Below, piece after piece: positions 8,547 to 17,401 of a DNA stretch of 31,188 nucleotides. The translations under genes and the position numbers were made by a program. The stretch spans positions 1 through 31,188 of the forward strand of contig CAYVUI010000047.1 of NCBI GenBank assembly GCA_964454745.1. Direction: 5' to 3'. Position 1 is the stretch's first letter. The number at the start of each line of letters is the position of its first letter. Source of the stretch: CAYVUI01 sp964454745 (GTDB taxonomy: Bacteria > Planctomycetota > Phycisphaerae > Sedimentisphaerales > Anaerohalosphaeraceae). The notes under the pieces are model-generated. The model had not been told where the DNA came from and searched no databases. It saw nothing but the letters and a program-made list of their open reading frames with translations.

Positions 8547-8957
8547 CTATAGTACTTTATTGGGACAGGGTAAACCGAGCTTTTCAATCTCACCGTAGAG
8601 TTTTTCCTTTTGGATCGGTTTGATGATATAGGCCTCGCAGCCTTCTCGAAAAGCCCCAAAGATGTCCTCTGGGCGATCTTTCGCGGTTGTCATGATGACC
8701 TTCGTGCCGTCCAAACCCTTAATACCTCTCTTCGTTTCGATTTTACGGATTTTTCCAAGGCATTCTACTCCATTCATTTCCGGCATCATGATGTCCAGGC
8801 AGATCAGGTCGTATCGATCATTGTTCTCGTATGCTGATTTAAAAGCTTTAATCGCCACTTTGCCGTTGATGGCGATGTCTGTTTCTCCCAATTCGGAAAG
8901 ATAAATTTGCATGAGTTTACGGGCGGTAAAATCATCTTCCACAATCAGTGATTTCAT
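8547..8957 (-). CDS. Single-domain response regulator (CheY-like receiver)
   Basis: A receiver domain with no output domain. The acidic pocket VEDD (residues 7-9), the phospho-acceptor Asp 55 in LDIMMPEMNG, the conserved Thr in MTTAKD (90-91) and Lys 113 in IIKP are all present, so it should accept phosphate. It follows the hybrid kinase gene by 29 bases on the same strand and is probably its partner, perhaps receiving phosphate from the kinase's HPt domain. AGGGAA lies about nine bases upstream of the ATG. Without an output domain it must act through protein contacts; its target is unknown. Confidence 0.92.
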   Translation of the reverse strand: MKSLIVEDDFTARKLMQIYLSELGETDIAINGKVAIKAFKSAYENNDRYDLICLDIMMPEMNGVECLGKIRKIETKRGIKGLDGTKVIMTTAKDRPEDIFGAFREGCEAYIIKPIQKEKLYGEIEKLGLPCPNKVL

Positions 8958-8986
8958 TTTTTTTATTCCCTATTTCATGTTGTTTT

Positions 8987-11119
8987 TTACATGTTGGTTG
9001 ATTGGTATTTTTTAACAATCTTGTCACAAATGTCCGTTACCTCTTTCACTTGCCCGGAAATGTTATCGAGTGAATCTTCCATCATCTGTCTTTCCATGTT
9101 GAGCATTTTGGCTGAGAGGTTCATAAAGCCTACACTTCCGCTGGCCCCCTTGAACTGGTGAGTAATGCTCTTGAATTCATCAAGATTGCGCTGTTCATAC
9201 GCATCAGAGAATTTTTGGATCATATTCGGCAGTTCCTGTACGAATACATCCAGTACCGGCCGCAGTGTATCATCGGATTCGATTTCACTGGTTATATCCG
9301 GTTCCCCGGGAGATGCATTTTCCTGGGGAGCATCTGTTGTATCTGCAGAGGGCTCCTGCACAGCTTTGGACAGGTATTTGCAGAGAGTTTCATGCAGGAT
9401 ATTTTGCTTGACCGGTTTGGAGATATAGTCATTGCATCCGGCCTGAATGCATTTCTCGCTGTCGCCGGTCATGGCATTGGCCGTTAATGCGATTACCGGC
9501 AGATCATAGCCGTTCTTCCGGAGCATTTGGGTGGCTTCGTAGCCGTTCATATTGGGCATTTGGATGTCCATCAATACGAGGTCATAGTTCTTTTGAGGGA
9601 TCATGTCCACGGCCTGTTTCCCGTCTTCGGCAATATCGAGGGTCAGCCCCATACGTTCGAGAAGTACGCGGATCAGCGTCTGGTTCGACTTGTTGTCCTC
9701 GGTGACGAGAATGTGCCCCAGTAACGGTTCAAACTGATACGAATTGTTCATAATATCTTCCACTTCAATTTTATCTGTGTCTATCCATTTCGTTTGTTTA
9801 AGGTCCACTCCAGCGGGTATGGAGATAATAAATTCAGAGCCCTTGTTCAGTTCACTCAGAACTTCCATTGTTCCGCCGAGTTTCTCCACAATTTTTTTGG
9901 TGATGGAAAGTCCCAGGCCCGTTCCGCCAAATTTCCGTGTTGTACTCCCGTCGGCCTGGGTAAAGGTCTGGAAAATTAGCGAAATCTTATCTTCAGCAAT
10001 TCCAATACCGGTATCTTTTACAGCAATGATGATGTTGTGGTTGTCTGTTACTTCCACCTGGACCCAGATCGATCCGGATTCTGTGAATTTGATGGCGTTA
10101 TTAATCAGGTTAATCAGGCATTGACGCAGCCGGGACGGGTCAGTATGAATGATCGCCGGGATTTTTGACCCGAAACTGATTCCAAAGCCAAGGTTTTTTT
10201 CCTGGGCTCCCGGTCGCAGCAGGGAGTCTACTTCCGCAATAAGATTCAGCAGGGAGCAGTCAATCTTGTCAACGGTCAGACGGCCTGCTTCGATTTTGGA
10301 ATAATCCAGGATATCATTGATCAGCCCCAGCAGGTTCTGTCCGGCCCGCCGGATGATGTTGAGATATTCCAACTGGGTCTCTGTCAGCTTTTCACGGGAC
10401 AGCACATCGCTGAAACCAAGGATGGCATTGAGAGGGGTTCTTATCTCGTGGCTGGTATTGGCCAGGAATTCACTCTTGTATTGGTTGGCCTGCTCGGCTT
10501 CCTGGGCCATTTGCTGGGCGTGAGCGATGGATTCCTTGAGCTTGTGGTTTAGTTTCTCCGCTTCAAGCTGCGATTTTTTGGATCGCTCCATATTGCGAAG
10601 AGCCACGACCCTTGATTCCATCAGGGCCCGGTTCTGTATTGTCATGATCTTGTTGATCTTTTCGACTTCATGCCGGGCCAGTTTCAGCTCCGTGATATCG
10701 TAAAGAGCGACGATCACATACCGGGAATCATTGATCGTCACCGGTTCGGTGTTGATGGTAAACCATTTGTCCAGTTTTTCTGAATCGCTGCCAAGTTGGA
10801 GATTTGCCTCAATGCCCCGCAGTGCAGTATTTTCATCCATGGTTTTCTCTAAAGCCTGCCTCAGGGAGCAGGTCGAGCAGTTTTGGGTCTGGCCGCAATC
10901 AAGAGAAGTATCCACAGTCTGGAAACATGCGATGGCGTTTCCGCAAAGCTGTCCGACAAGCGATCCGGACTTGTTGCGGATGGTTTCCTCGCCGATGCGG
11001 TTAATCAGGCTCACTCGCAGGTCATGATCGAGCAGGATCATCGCGACCGGGGCCAGGTGAAATACCGCCAGGAGGAAATCCATATCCTGAAATATCTTGT
11101 TCTGTTTCTTGTCAGCCAT
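8987..11119 (-). CDS. Hybrid sensor histidine kinase: PAS-HisKA-HATPase-REC-HPt
   Basis: Soluble multi-step phosphorelay kinase of 710 residues with no membrane segment. A PAS-type sensor occupies residues 15-145 and holds Cys 65, 75, 81 and 84 in a tight group. A coiled coil (about 145-215) leads to the dimerisation domain with phospho-acceptor His 224 in FLANTSHEIRTPLNAILGFS. The ATPase has the N box around 336-345, DTGIGI at 369-374 and GGTGLGLSI at 398-406. A receiver follows (about 468-585) with Asp 518 in LVLMDIQMPNMNG. A C-terminal HPt domain has His 654 in THQFKGASGSVG. The neighbouring single receiver is the likely final acceptor. The signal is unknown; the cysteines suggest redox or metal sensing, which is inference. 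Confidence 0.94.
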   Translation of the reverse strand: MADKKQNKIFQDMDFLLAVFHLAPVAMILLDHDLRVSLINRIGEETIRNKSGSLVGQLCGNAIACFQTVDTSLDCGQTQNCSTCSLRQALEKTMDENTALRGIEANLQLGSDSEKLDKWFTINTEPVTINDSRYVIVALYDITELKLARHEVEKINKIMTIQNRALMESRVVALRNMERSKKSQLEAEKLNHKLKESIAHAQQMAQEAEQANQYKSEFLANTSHEIRTPLNAILGFSDVLSREKLTETQLEYLNIIRRAGQNLLGLINDILDYSKIEAGRLTVDKIDCSLLNLIAEVDSLLRPGAQEKNLGFGISFGSKIPAIIHTDPSRLRQCLINLINNAIKFTESGSIWVQVEVTDNHNIIIAVKDTGIGIAEDKISLIFQTFTQADGSTTRKFGGTGLGLSITKKIVEKLGGTMEVLSELNKGSEFIISIPAGVDLKQTKWIDTDKIEVEDIMNNSYQFEPLLGHILVTEDNKSNQTLIRVLLERMGLTLDIAEDGKQAVDMIPQKNYDLVLMDIQMPNMNGYEATQMLRKNGYDLPVIALTANAMTGDSEKCIQAGCNDYISKPVKQNILHETLCKYLSKAVQEPSADTTDAPQENASPGEPDITSEIESDDTLRPVLDVFVQELPNMIQKFSDAYEQRNLDEFKSITHQFKGASGSVGFMNLSAKMLNMERQMMEDSLDNISGQVKEVTDICDKIVKKYQSTNM

Positions 11120-11436
11120 TTGGCAATGCTCATTCCTTTTTTGAACTCAATCCCTAAGAAAGGTTCATGGAAACCTCAAACCGATTTTTTAACTAATTCG
11201 GGTAATTTCTCGACCGAAATAACAGAATTTGCCCGGAACTTGCTTTCGCCCTGTAAAACCGCCGATTACGGCCTTGAAATAAGAGATAGATTCACGGGAT
11301 AAAAAATTATAGGACGAAAATCGTTTTCATAATACAATCCCGTTTTCAGCGTAATCCCCTGTTGACCTTTGGGCGGTTGGAGTTTATGATACCTTTTTGG
11401 TAAATTGTGATTTTCAGCTAAGGATTTAGGATTTTT
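11120..11436. other. Divergent intergenic region between kinase and dapL
   Basis: About 317 bases separating the kinase gene (minus) from dapL (plus). It holds the dapL promoter at 11362-11390 and should hold a kinase promoter that I could not place. No coding, riboswitch-like or repeat structure was recognised in the rest. Confidence 0.6.
11362..11390 (+). promoter_or_regulatory. Probable promoter of the dapL-folK-panC-panD-lgt unit
   Basis: TTGACC (11362-11367) and TATGAT (11385-11390) are 17 bases apart, each one base from consensus. The expected start is near 11397, about 40 bases before the dapL ATG. Confidence 0.65.
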
Positions 11437-12663
11437 ATGACTCGTATCAATGAAAACTTTTTGAAACTCAAGGCCGGATATCTTTTCCGGGAAATTGGCA
11501 GACGTGTCAGCGAATTTACAGAAAACAACCCCGATGCAGATGTGATCAAACTGGGGATCGGCGATGTGACCGAGCCGCTGGTGCCGGAAATCGTCCGCCA
11601 GATGCACGCTGCCGTTGATGAAATGGCCCAGGTGGATACCTTCCACGGGTACGGCCCTGAAAAAGGCTATTCGTTCCTGACGGATGCGATCCTGGACAAT
11701 GATTACCGGGCAAAAAATATCGACATTTCGGACGATGAAATCTTCATCAGCGACGGTTCAAAGTGCGACACCGGCAATTTTCAGGAAATTTTTGACCGCG
11801 AAAACACAATCGCAGTAACCGATCCGGTATATCCGGTATATGTAGATACCAATGTCATGGCCGGCCGGACAGGACAGGCCGACGATAGCGGCAGGTATGA
11901 GGGGATTGTCTATCTCCCTTGTACCGCGGAGAATGATTTTGTGCCGGACCTTCCCAGCTCAAAGGTGGACTTAATCTACCTGTGTTATCCAAATAATCCC
12001 ACCGGTGCGGTTGCTACCCGGGACCAACTCGCCAAATGGGTGGAATATGCCCGGGAAAATGACGCGATCATTCTCTTTGACGCCGCCTATGAGGCGTTTA
12101 TCACGGACCCAGCCATCCCGCATTCGATTTATGAAATCCCCGGGGCCGATGAGGTTGCTGTGGAATTTCGCAGTTTTTCCAAGACCGCGGGCTTTACCGG
12201 GGTCCGCTGTGCGTTTACAATCGTTCCGCATAAAGTCAAAGCGGTAACCGCAAACGGTGAGAAAACTGCACTCAATCCAATCTGGAATCGCCGGCATGGC
12301 ACCAAGTTTAACGGGGTTTCATATATTACCCAAAAGGGTGCCGCCGCCGTTTATACTCCCACAGGTCGCCAGCAGGTGCAAAAGGTCATCCAAATGTACC
12401 TGGCCAATGCTGGCCTGATGAAGCAGGCACTGTCAAAGGCCGGGATTGAGGTCCATGGAGGCGAAAATGCCCCGTATGTCTGGCTCCGGACGCCGGACAA
12501 AATGGATTCCTGGGAATTCTTTGACTATCTGCTCGAAAAAGCCAATATCGTCGGAACCCCCGGTGCGGGCTTTGGGGCCGCAGGGCAGGGGTATTTCAGG
12601 CTCAGTGCCTTTAACCATCCGGAAAATGTGAAGAAAGCGATGGATCGTATATCCGCTTTATAG
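11437..12663 (+). CDS. dapL: LL-diaminopimelate aminotransferase
   Basis: PLP enzyme that converts tetrahydrodipicolinate directly to LL-diaminopimelate using glutamate, bypassing the acylated DapC/D/E route. It serves lysine and peptidoglycan synthesis. The 408-residue length is normal for the family. Distinctive features are NENFLKLKAGYLFREIGRRV at the N-terminus, IKLGIGDVTEPL, HGYGPEKGY, SDGSKCDTGN (105-114), the PNNPTG motif (185-190) and the PLP-binding Lys 249 in SFSKTAGFTGVR. The DGSKCD and SKTAGFTG signatures separate DapL from other aspartate-type aminotransferases. DapL is characteristic of plants, Chlamydiae and some other bacteria. It is first in a run of closely spaced plus-strand genes. 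Confidence 0.95.
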   Translation: MTRINENFLKLKAGYLFREIGRRVSEFTENNPDADVIKLGIGDVTEPLVPEIVRQMHAAVDEMAQVDTFHGYGPEKGYSFLTDAILDNDYRAKNIDISDDEIFISDGSKCDTGNFQEIFDRENTIAVTDPVYPVYVDTNVMAGRTGQADDSGRYEGIVYLPCTAENDFVPDLPSSKVDLIYLCYPNNPTGAVATRDQLAKWVEYARENDAIILFDAAYEAFITDPAIPHSIYEIPGADEVAVEFRSFSKTAGFTGVRCAFTIVPHKVKAVTANGEKTALNPIWNRRHGTKFNGVSYITQKGAAAVYTPTGRQQVQKVIQMYLANAGLMKQALSKAGIEVHGGENAPYVWLRTPDKMDSWEFFDYLLEKANIVGTPGAGFGAAGQGYFRLSAFNHPENVKKAMDRISAL

Positions 12664-12699
12664 AATTGAATATTCATTTGATTCACGGAGATTCAGGAA

Positions 12700-13821
12700 T
12701 TGAATCCGCTCAATGTATTTTCCCGGACGTCGGCAAAACCCAAAGTCGCCAGGGCCTACCTGGGCCTCGGCAGCAATCTTGGGGACAGCCAAAGCCATCT
12801 GCATGATGCTATTCGAAAGCTCGATCAGGTCGAAGGGATACATGTTGACCAGGTCAGCAAGTTCATCGTCACCCCTGCGCTGGCCGAGACCGAGCAGCCG
12901 GACTACCTCAACGCCGTCGTGCGGGTCAATACCTCGCTTTCTCCCGAGCAGCTTTTCCAGCGGACCACCATGATCGAGGATCAGGCAGGCCGGGTGAGAA
13001 CCGGTGAAAAATGGGCACCGCGTACGCTGGATATAGACATCCTGCTCTTCGGCAGTGAGGTGATCGAAACGCCGACGCTGACGGTTCCCCATCCCCAGAT
13101 GCACCTGCGGTCGTTTGTCATCAAGCCGCTGCTCGAACTGGATGCAAAACTGCACCATCCCACGTTAAAACGCCCGTTTGAGCATCTTTTGGAGAGGTTA
13201 AACGGTCAGGATTTCTTCGTGGCCCCCCATAAACCCAAGCTCATTTCCATTGCCGGGCTGATTGGTGTGGGCAAGACCACGCTGGCCAATGCCCTGAGCG
13301 ACTGGTTCGGCTGCCGCTGCATCGAGGAAGCCTACGACAAGAATCCGTTTTTGCCCAAAGTTTACGGCGGCGAGACGGACCTGGCCCTCGACAGCCAGTT
13401 GTTTTTTCTTAAAAGCCGGATTGACCAGCTTTTGCAGCGTAATTTCAAGGCAGGGGAATTCGCGATTACGGATTACATCTTTGAAAAGGAGCTCATTTAC
13501 GCCCAGACTCTGCTCCAGGCGGGTCAGTACGATGAGTATTACCGGGAGTATAATGAGCAGGCTTCGCGGATTACCAGGCCCGCCGTGGTGATCTATCTCA
13601 AGGCATCCGTGCAAAAGTGTCTCGAACGTATCCATTATCGAAACCGCCCATACGAACAGAAAATCGAGAGCTCACTTCTTGAACAACTCGACCGGAAATA
13701 CGAAGAATTAATGGAAAACTGGGTCCACTGCCCGGTTCTCCGTGTGTATGATTATGAATATGATTTTAATGAACCGGAACATATGGAACGATTTGCAAGT
13801 GAGGTAGTTGCTTATCTATGA
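12700..13821 (+). CDS. folK: FolK (HPPK) fused to a deoxynucleoside kinase
   Basis: Two-domain protein of 373 residues. Residues 17-165 are 6-hydroxymethyl-7,8-dihydropterin pyrophosphokinase (folate synthesis): AYLGLGSNLGDS at 19-30, the Mg/ATP motif WAPRTLDIDILLFG at 105-118 and VPHPQMHLRSFVIKPL at 129-144. Residues 178-373 resemble deoxyadenosine/deoxyguanosine kinases of the dNK family: P-loop AGLIGVGKTTLA at 185-196, IEEAYDKNPFL, DSQLFFLKSR and the DYIFEKELIYA element at 258-268. The gene appears to start with TTG, because GGAG at 12687-12690 is well spaced and no upstream in-frame ATG exists. Its TGA stop overlaps the panC ATG. The pairing of folate and deoxynucleoside-salvage activities is the unusual part; the gene symbol covers only the first domain. 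Confidence 0.9.
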   Translation: MNPLNVFSRTSAKPKVARAYLGLGSNLGDSQSHLHDAIRKLDQVEGIHVDQVSKFIVTPALAETEQPDYLNAVVRVNTSLSPEQLFQRTTMIEDQAGRVRTGEKWAPRTLDIDILLFGSEVIETPTLTVPHPQMHLRSFVIKPLLELDAKLHHPTLKRPFEHLLERLNGQDFFVAPHKPKLISIAGLIGVGKTTLANALSDWFGCRCIEEAYDKNPFLPKVYGGETDLALDSQLFFLKSRIDQLLQRNFKAGEFAITDYIFEKELIYAQTLLQAGQYDEYYREYNEQASRITRPAVVIYLKASVQKCLERIHYRNRPYEQKIESSLLEQLDRKYEELMENWVHCPVLRVYDYEYDFNEPEHMERFASEVVAYL

Positions 13822-14678
13822 AAACAACACAGACCATCCAAGAGGTCAGGGAGATCATTGCCTCAGCCCGTTCGATGGGCAAAAGCATCGGGTTTGTACC
13901 GACAATGGGTTCACTCCATGCCGGCCACCTGTCCCTGGTCGAAAAAGCAAGGCAGCAATGCGAATTTGTCGTGGTAAGTATTTTCGTAAATCCTACCCAG
14001 TTCAATGATTCGGATGATTTTGAAAAGTACCCGCGGGACCCGAAAAATGACCTCGAAATCTGCAGAAGTGCATCCGTTGACCTCGTTTTTTGTCCGGAAC
14101 CGTCGCAGATGTACCCGCATCCCCAGCTTACATGGGTGCAGGTACGGGATTTGACGCAGAATTTATGCGGAGAGTTTCGCCCCGGACACTTTGACGGTGT
14201 GACCACGGTGTGCAGCAAGCTGTTTAACATCGTCTGCCCGGACAGGGCTTATTTTGGCATGAAAGATTACCAGCAGCTCGCGGTGATCCGGCGAATGGTT
14301 AAAGATCTGAATCTGCCGCTGGAAATCGTACCCTGCCCGACGGTTCGGGAAGTGGACGGCCTGGCCGTGAGCAGCCGCAACCTGTATCTTTCCGAAATCC
14401 ACCGCAAGGAGGCGACGCTGATACATACCGCCCTCGAAAAGTGCCGGACCATGGTTGAAAAGGGCTACAATAACGCAAAGAGCCTCATCGGGGCGATGCA
14501 GAATATTTTGAGTGCTTCTTCCATGATCGAGATTCAATATATCCGGATTGTGGACAGTGAAACCCTCGAAGATGTTGATATGATTGAGAAAAAGGCCCTG
14601 GCGGCGGTTGCGGTAAAGATCGGTTCGACCCGATTGATTGATAATACGCTTCTTGAACCTTCGACGCAGGGCGGGTAA
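13818..14678 (+). CDS. panC: Pantothenate synthetase
   Basis: ATP-dependent ligation of pantoate and beta-alanine to pantothenate, the precursor of CoA. The nucleotidyltransferase motif PTMGSLHAGH is at residues 28-37. VNPTQFNDSDDFEKYPR, YFGMKDYQQLAVIRRMV and the VSSRNLYLS (KMSKS-equivalent) segment follow in the normal order. At 286 residues it is full length. The ATG overlaps the stop of folK/dNK (ATGA), so translation is probably coupled. panD follows after 32 bases. CoA supply is functionally linked to the fatty acid genes further along the window, but they are a separate unit. Confidence 0.96.
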   Translation: MKTTQTIQEVREIIASARSMGKSIGFVPTMGSLHAGHLSLVEKARQQCEFVVVSIFVNPTQFNDSDDFEKYPRDPKNDLEICRSASVDLVFCPEPSQMYPHPQLTWVQVRDLTQNLCGEFRPGHFDGVTTVCSKLFNIVCPDRAYFGMKDYQQLAVIRRMVKDLNLPLEIVPCPTVREVDGLAVSSRNLYLSEIHRKEATLIHTALEKCRTMVEKGYNNAKSLIGAMQNILSASSMIEIQYIRIVDSETLEDVDMIEKKALAAVAVKIGSTRLIDNTLLEPSTQGG

Positions 14679-14710
14679 AATAGAGCATTTGGAAAGGCTG
14701 TGAAAAGAAA

Positions 14711-15067
14711 ATGTTATTGAAAGTCCTCAAGGGAAAGATTCACCGGGCAAGGGTGACCAAGACCAAGGTCGATTATCCCGGTTCGGTGGCCATAGACGCG
14801 GACCTGCTCGATGCGGCGGGGATCAGACCTTATGAATCGGTACTGCTGGCCAATGTAACCAATGCATGCCGGGCGGAAACGTATGTTATCGAGGCGCCGC
14901 GGGGCAGCCGGGATGTGGAAGTGCTCGGTGCCGCGGCAAAAATGTTCAGCCCGAAGGATATCATCATCGTGCTCAACTTCGCCTTTATGACCCCGGAAGA
15001 ACTTACCGGCCACAAACCGTCGGTCATCGCTCTGGACGAAGACAACCAGATTATACAGAAGAAATAG
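14711..15067 (+). CDS. panD: Aspartate 1-decarboxylase
   Basis: Pyruvoyl enzyme making beta-alanine from aspartate for pantothenate synthesis. The self-cleavage site is present as YPGS at residues 22-25: cleavage before Ser 25 would create the pyruvoyl group on the alpha chain. VTNACRAETYVIEAPRGS and the conserved NFAFM near residue 96 are also visible. At 118 residues the length is normal. It sits directly between panC and lgt; the lgt ATG begins at the base after the panD stop. Confidence 0.96.
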   Translation: MLLKVLKGKIHRARVTKTKVDYPGSVAIDADLLDAAGIRPYESVLLANVTNACRAETYVIEAPRGSRDVEVLGAAAKMFSPKDIIIVLNFAFMTPEELTGHKPSVIALDEDNQIIQKK

Positions 15068-16216
15068 ATGCGCCCGGAACTTTTTAAAATCCCGTTCACC
15101 GAGATCACTGTCAAAAGCTACGGTGTCATGCTGGTCATCGGCTTTCTTTTTGCCGTGTACCTGATGCGTTCGCTCGCGCGGAGATGCCGCCAGGACCCCG
15201 AACAGGTGACCAACGTCGCCTTGTACGCCCTGATTTCCGGCGTCATTGGCTGCCGGCTGTTTTATGTTTTCCACAACTGGGACCAGTTCAGGAATAACCT
15301 GTGGGATATCTTTGCCGTCTGGCAGGGCGGGCTTGAATTTCTCGGCGGTGTGATTCTTGCGATCGTGGTGATCGTGGTCTATCACCGGATGACAAAATTC
15401 CCGGCCCGGATTTATATGGACCTGCTGGCCATCGGCCTGATGCTGGGGCTGGGCTTTGGCCGGATCGGTTGCCTGCTCAACGGCTGCTGCTTCGGCAAGC
15501 CTGCGGATGTTCCCTGGGCGATTCGTTTTCCCTACGGTTCTCATCCCTACGAATCCCAGGCGTATCCCGATTTTTCACGGAATCGAGCGCACGCACACAT
15601 CGATCTTCCCGAGGAATTTTACGGATATTTCGATGAGCAGGGCAACTGGCAGCAGGTCGAGCCAGACAGGAAATACTTCGGGCGGCTAAAGCCGTATGAA
15701 GATTTAACGGACGAGCAGAAAAAACAAGTCAACAGGGGAGTATACCGTTGCAAGCCGGTGCATCCCACGCAGGTATATTCTTCGATCAACGCCTTCATTC
15801 TGTGTGGAATTCTGTATCTATTCTGGAAGAAGTTTGGTCGCTACCGGCCGGGGACGACATTTTCACTCATGTTTATCCTCTATGGCCTGACGCGCTTTGG
15901 AATTGAATTTATCCGGGCCGGCAATCCCTACGAATCCGGCTGGTGGACGATTACAGATCGCTTAACGATTTCACAAAACCTCGGCATTTACCTGGCGATT
16001 TTAGGTGCGGTGCTGATGGCAATCTTCCTGACCCGAAAGCGCGTTCCGCTGCCGGATGCCCCTGAACAGCCCATTGAAAAGCCGGAGCAACCAGAAAGCG
16101 AGCCCAAACAGCCCGATGCCTCTGAAAAAGAGCCTGCAAAGAGCCCGAAAGAGACCGTGCAAAGGGCCCGCAATCTGCTCAATAAAGCAAAGAAAAAGGG
16201 CAAAAAAGAATCCTGA
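15068..16216 (+). CDS. lgt: Prolipoprotein diacylglyceryl transferase with extra loop
   Basis: Inner-membrane enzyme that moves diacylglycerol from phosphatidylglycerol to the lipobox cysteine of prolipoproteins. It has SYGVMLVIGFL at the N-terminus, VWQGGLEFLGG at 84-94, the signature GRIGCLLNGCCFG at 131-143 and HPTQVYSS at 232-239. Two things differ from E. coli. About 85 residues lie between the GRIG signature and HPTQVY, much of it charged and probably periplasmic (about 157-228). The histidine usual in the FHGG position is Leu here. A cytoplasmic tail of about 55 residues, rich in Pro, Glu and Lys, ends the protein. It is last in the unit and meets bioF with no spacer. Confidence 0.92.
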   Translation: MRPELFKIPFTEITVKSYGVMLVIGFLFAVYLMRSLARRCRQDPEQVTNVALYALISGVIGCRLFYVFHNWDQFRNNLWDIFAVWQGGLEFLGGVILAIVVIVVYHRMTKFPARIYMDLLAIGLMLGLGFGRIGCLLNGCCFGKPADVPWAIRFPYGSHPYESQAYPDFSRNRAHAHIDLPEEFYGYFDEQGNWQQVEPDRKYFGRLKPYEDLTDEQKKQVNRGVYRCKPVHPTQVYSSINAFILCGILYLFWKKFGRYRPGTTFSLMFILYGLTRFGIEFIRAGNPYESGWWTITDRLTISQNLGIYLAILGAVLMAIFLTRKRVPLPDAPEQPIEKPEQPESEPKQPDASEKEPAKSPKETVQRARNLLNKAKKKGKKES

Positions 16217-17389
16217 TCATCGCCTGCTTTCCCGGTACGCTTCTTGAATCGCATCGCACAAACCGTCCAACTGCTCTCTTGTGTGGCCCTGCTGAACCGA
16301 AATGCGAAGCCGAGAGGTACCTACAGCCACGGTAGGCGGACGAATACCAACGGCGAAATAACCCCGGTCAAAAAGTCCCTGCGATACTTTCATGGTCTTT
16401 TCCGGGTCACTGAGAATCACCGGGATAATTTGCGTAGAGCTTTGCCCGGTATCGAAACCCGTTTCCTGCAATCGCCGACGGAGATAATTCGCATTCTCCC
16501 GGAGTTTCTTCATCCGTTCGGGTTCTTCCTGAAGGACGGACAGGGCCTCAAAGGCTCCCGCCGCGATGACCGGGCTTGGCGCGGTGGTATAAATAAAGCC
16601 CCGCCCGCGGTTAATCAGGTACTCACGAACGACAGCGTTACTCGCAATCACGCATCCGCTTGCCCCCATCGCCTTGCCCAGAGGCGCCACGATAATATCC
16701 ACGTCATCGAGCGTGTTCATTTCTTCACATAAACCCGCTCCCCGGTTTCCCAGGCACCCCAGGCCGTGGGCCTCATCCACGATCAAAATGGCATCATATT
16801 TCTCTTTGAGCCGGACCAGTTCCTCGAGGTTCGCCGTGTCGCCGTCCATGGAAAAGACGCTCTCGGTAACGATAAATCGCTGCCCAGGGCCTCCCTGTTC
16901 CAAAAATCGTTCCAGCCGGTCCATTTGCCCCCGGTGATACGTCCGAAAACTCGCCTCACCGCCTCGCACAGCATCAACAATCGAGGCATGGTCGAGCTTA
17001 TCGATCAGAACCAAATCCCCTTTGCCCGGCAGGTTCTTGAGCAATGCCTCATTCGCCGTCCAGCCGGACGGAAAATACAAACCCGCTTCTTTGCGCAAAA
17101 ACGCCGCCATTTTTTTTTCCAGCTGAATATGAGGCCCCAGGCTGCCGCAGACCAGCCGTGAAGCCCCGCTGCCCAGCCCCCATTGCTTTGCGGCATCGAT
17201 CGCGGCCCTCTTTACGCGGGGATGATCGGCCAGGTTGAGATAATCATTGCTGCAAAAGAGCACACACTCCCTGCCGTCGATTACGGCCTTACAACCGTCT
17301 CGCTGTGTAATTTCCCGCAGTTTGCGGTACATCTTCTGTTCATCAAGCTCGTTTAAATGTGCCCGCAGATTGTCGAAATAGCCATTCAT
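16217..17389 (-). CDS. bioF: 8-amino-7-oxononanoate synthase (or related AOS-family enzyme)
   Basis: PLP-dependent alpha-oxoamine synthase joining pimeloyl-CoA/ACP and alanine in biotin synthesis. CSNDYLNLADHPRVK (46-60), GSGASRLVCGSLGPH (73-87), DEAHGLG (205-211) and the PLP lysine 239 in APLGKAMGASG are clear. TYHRG and TTAPSPVIAAG follow the family pattern. At 390 residues it is full length. No other bio gene is adjacent, so a related enzyme such as 2-amino-3-ketobutyrate CoA ligase remains possible; the sequence looks closer to BioF. It is divergent from the rhomboid gene and its TGA stop abuts the lgt TGA, the two forming TGATCA. Confidence 0.85.
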   Translation of the reverse strand: MNGYFDNLRAHLNELDEQKMYRKLREITQRDGCKAVIDGRECVLFCSNDYLNLADHPRVKRAAIDAAKQWGLGSGASRLVCGSLGPHIQLEKKMAAFLRKEAGLYFPSGWTANEALLKNLPGKGDLVLIDKLDHASIVDAVRGGEASFRTYHRGQMDRLERFLEQGGPGQRFIVTESVFSMDGDTANLEELVRLKEKYDAILIVDEAHGLGCLGNRGAGLCEEMNTLDDVDIIVAPLGKAMGASGCVIASNAVVREYLINRGRGFIYTTAPSPVIAAGAFEALSVLQEEPERMKKLRENANYLRRRLQETGFDTGQSSTQIIPVILSDPEKTMKVSQGLFDRGYFAVGIRPPTVAVGTSRLRISVQQGHTREQLDGLCDAIQEAYRESRR

Positions 17390-17401
17390 GCAATTTTCTC
17401 A

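Noticed and set aside
14714..15544. 276-codon open frame antisense to panD and lgt
   Set aside because: It crosses two well supported genes and the composition is His/Asp/Gln-rich, typical of antisense reading.
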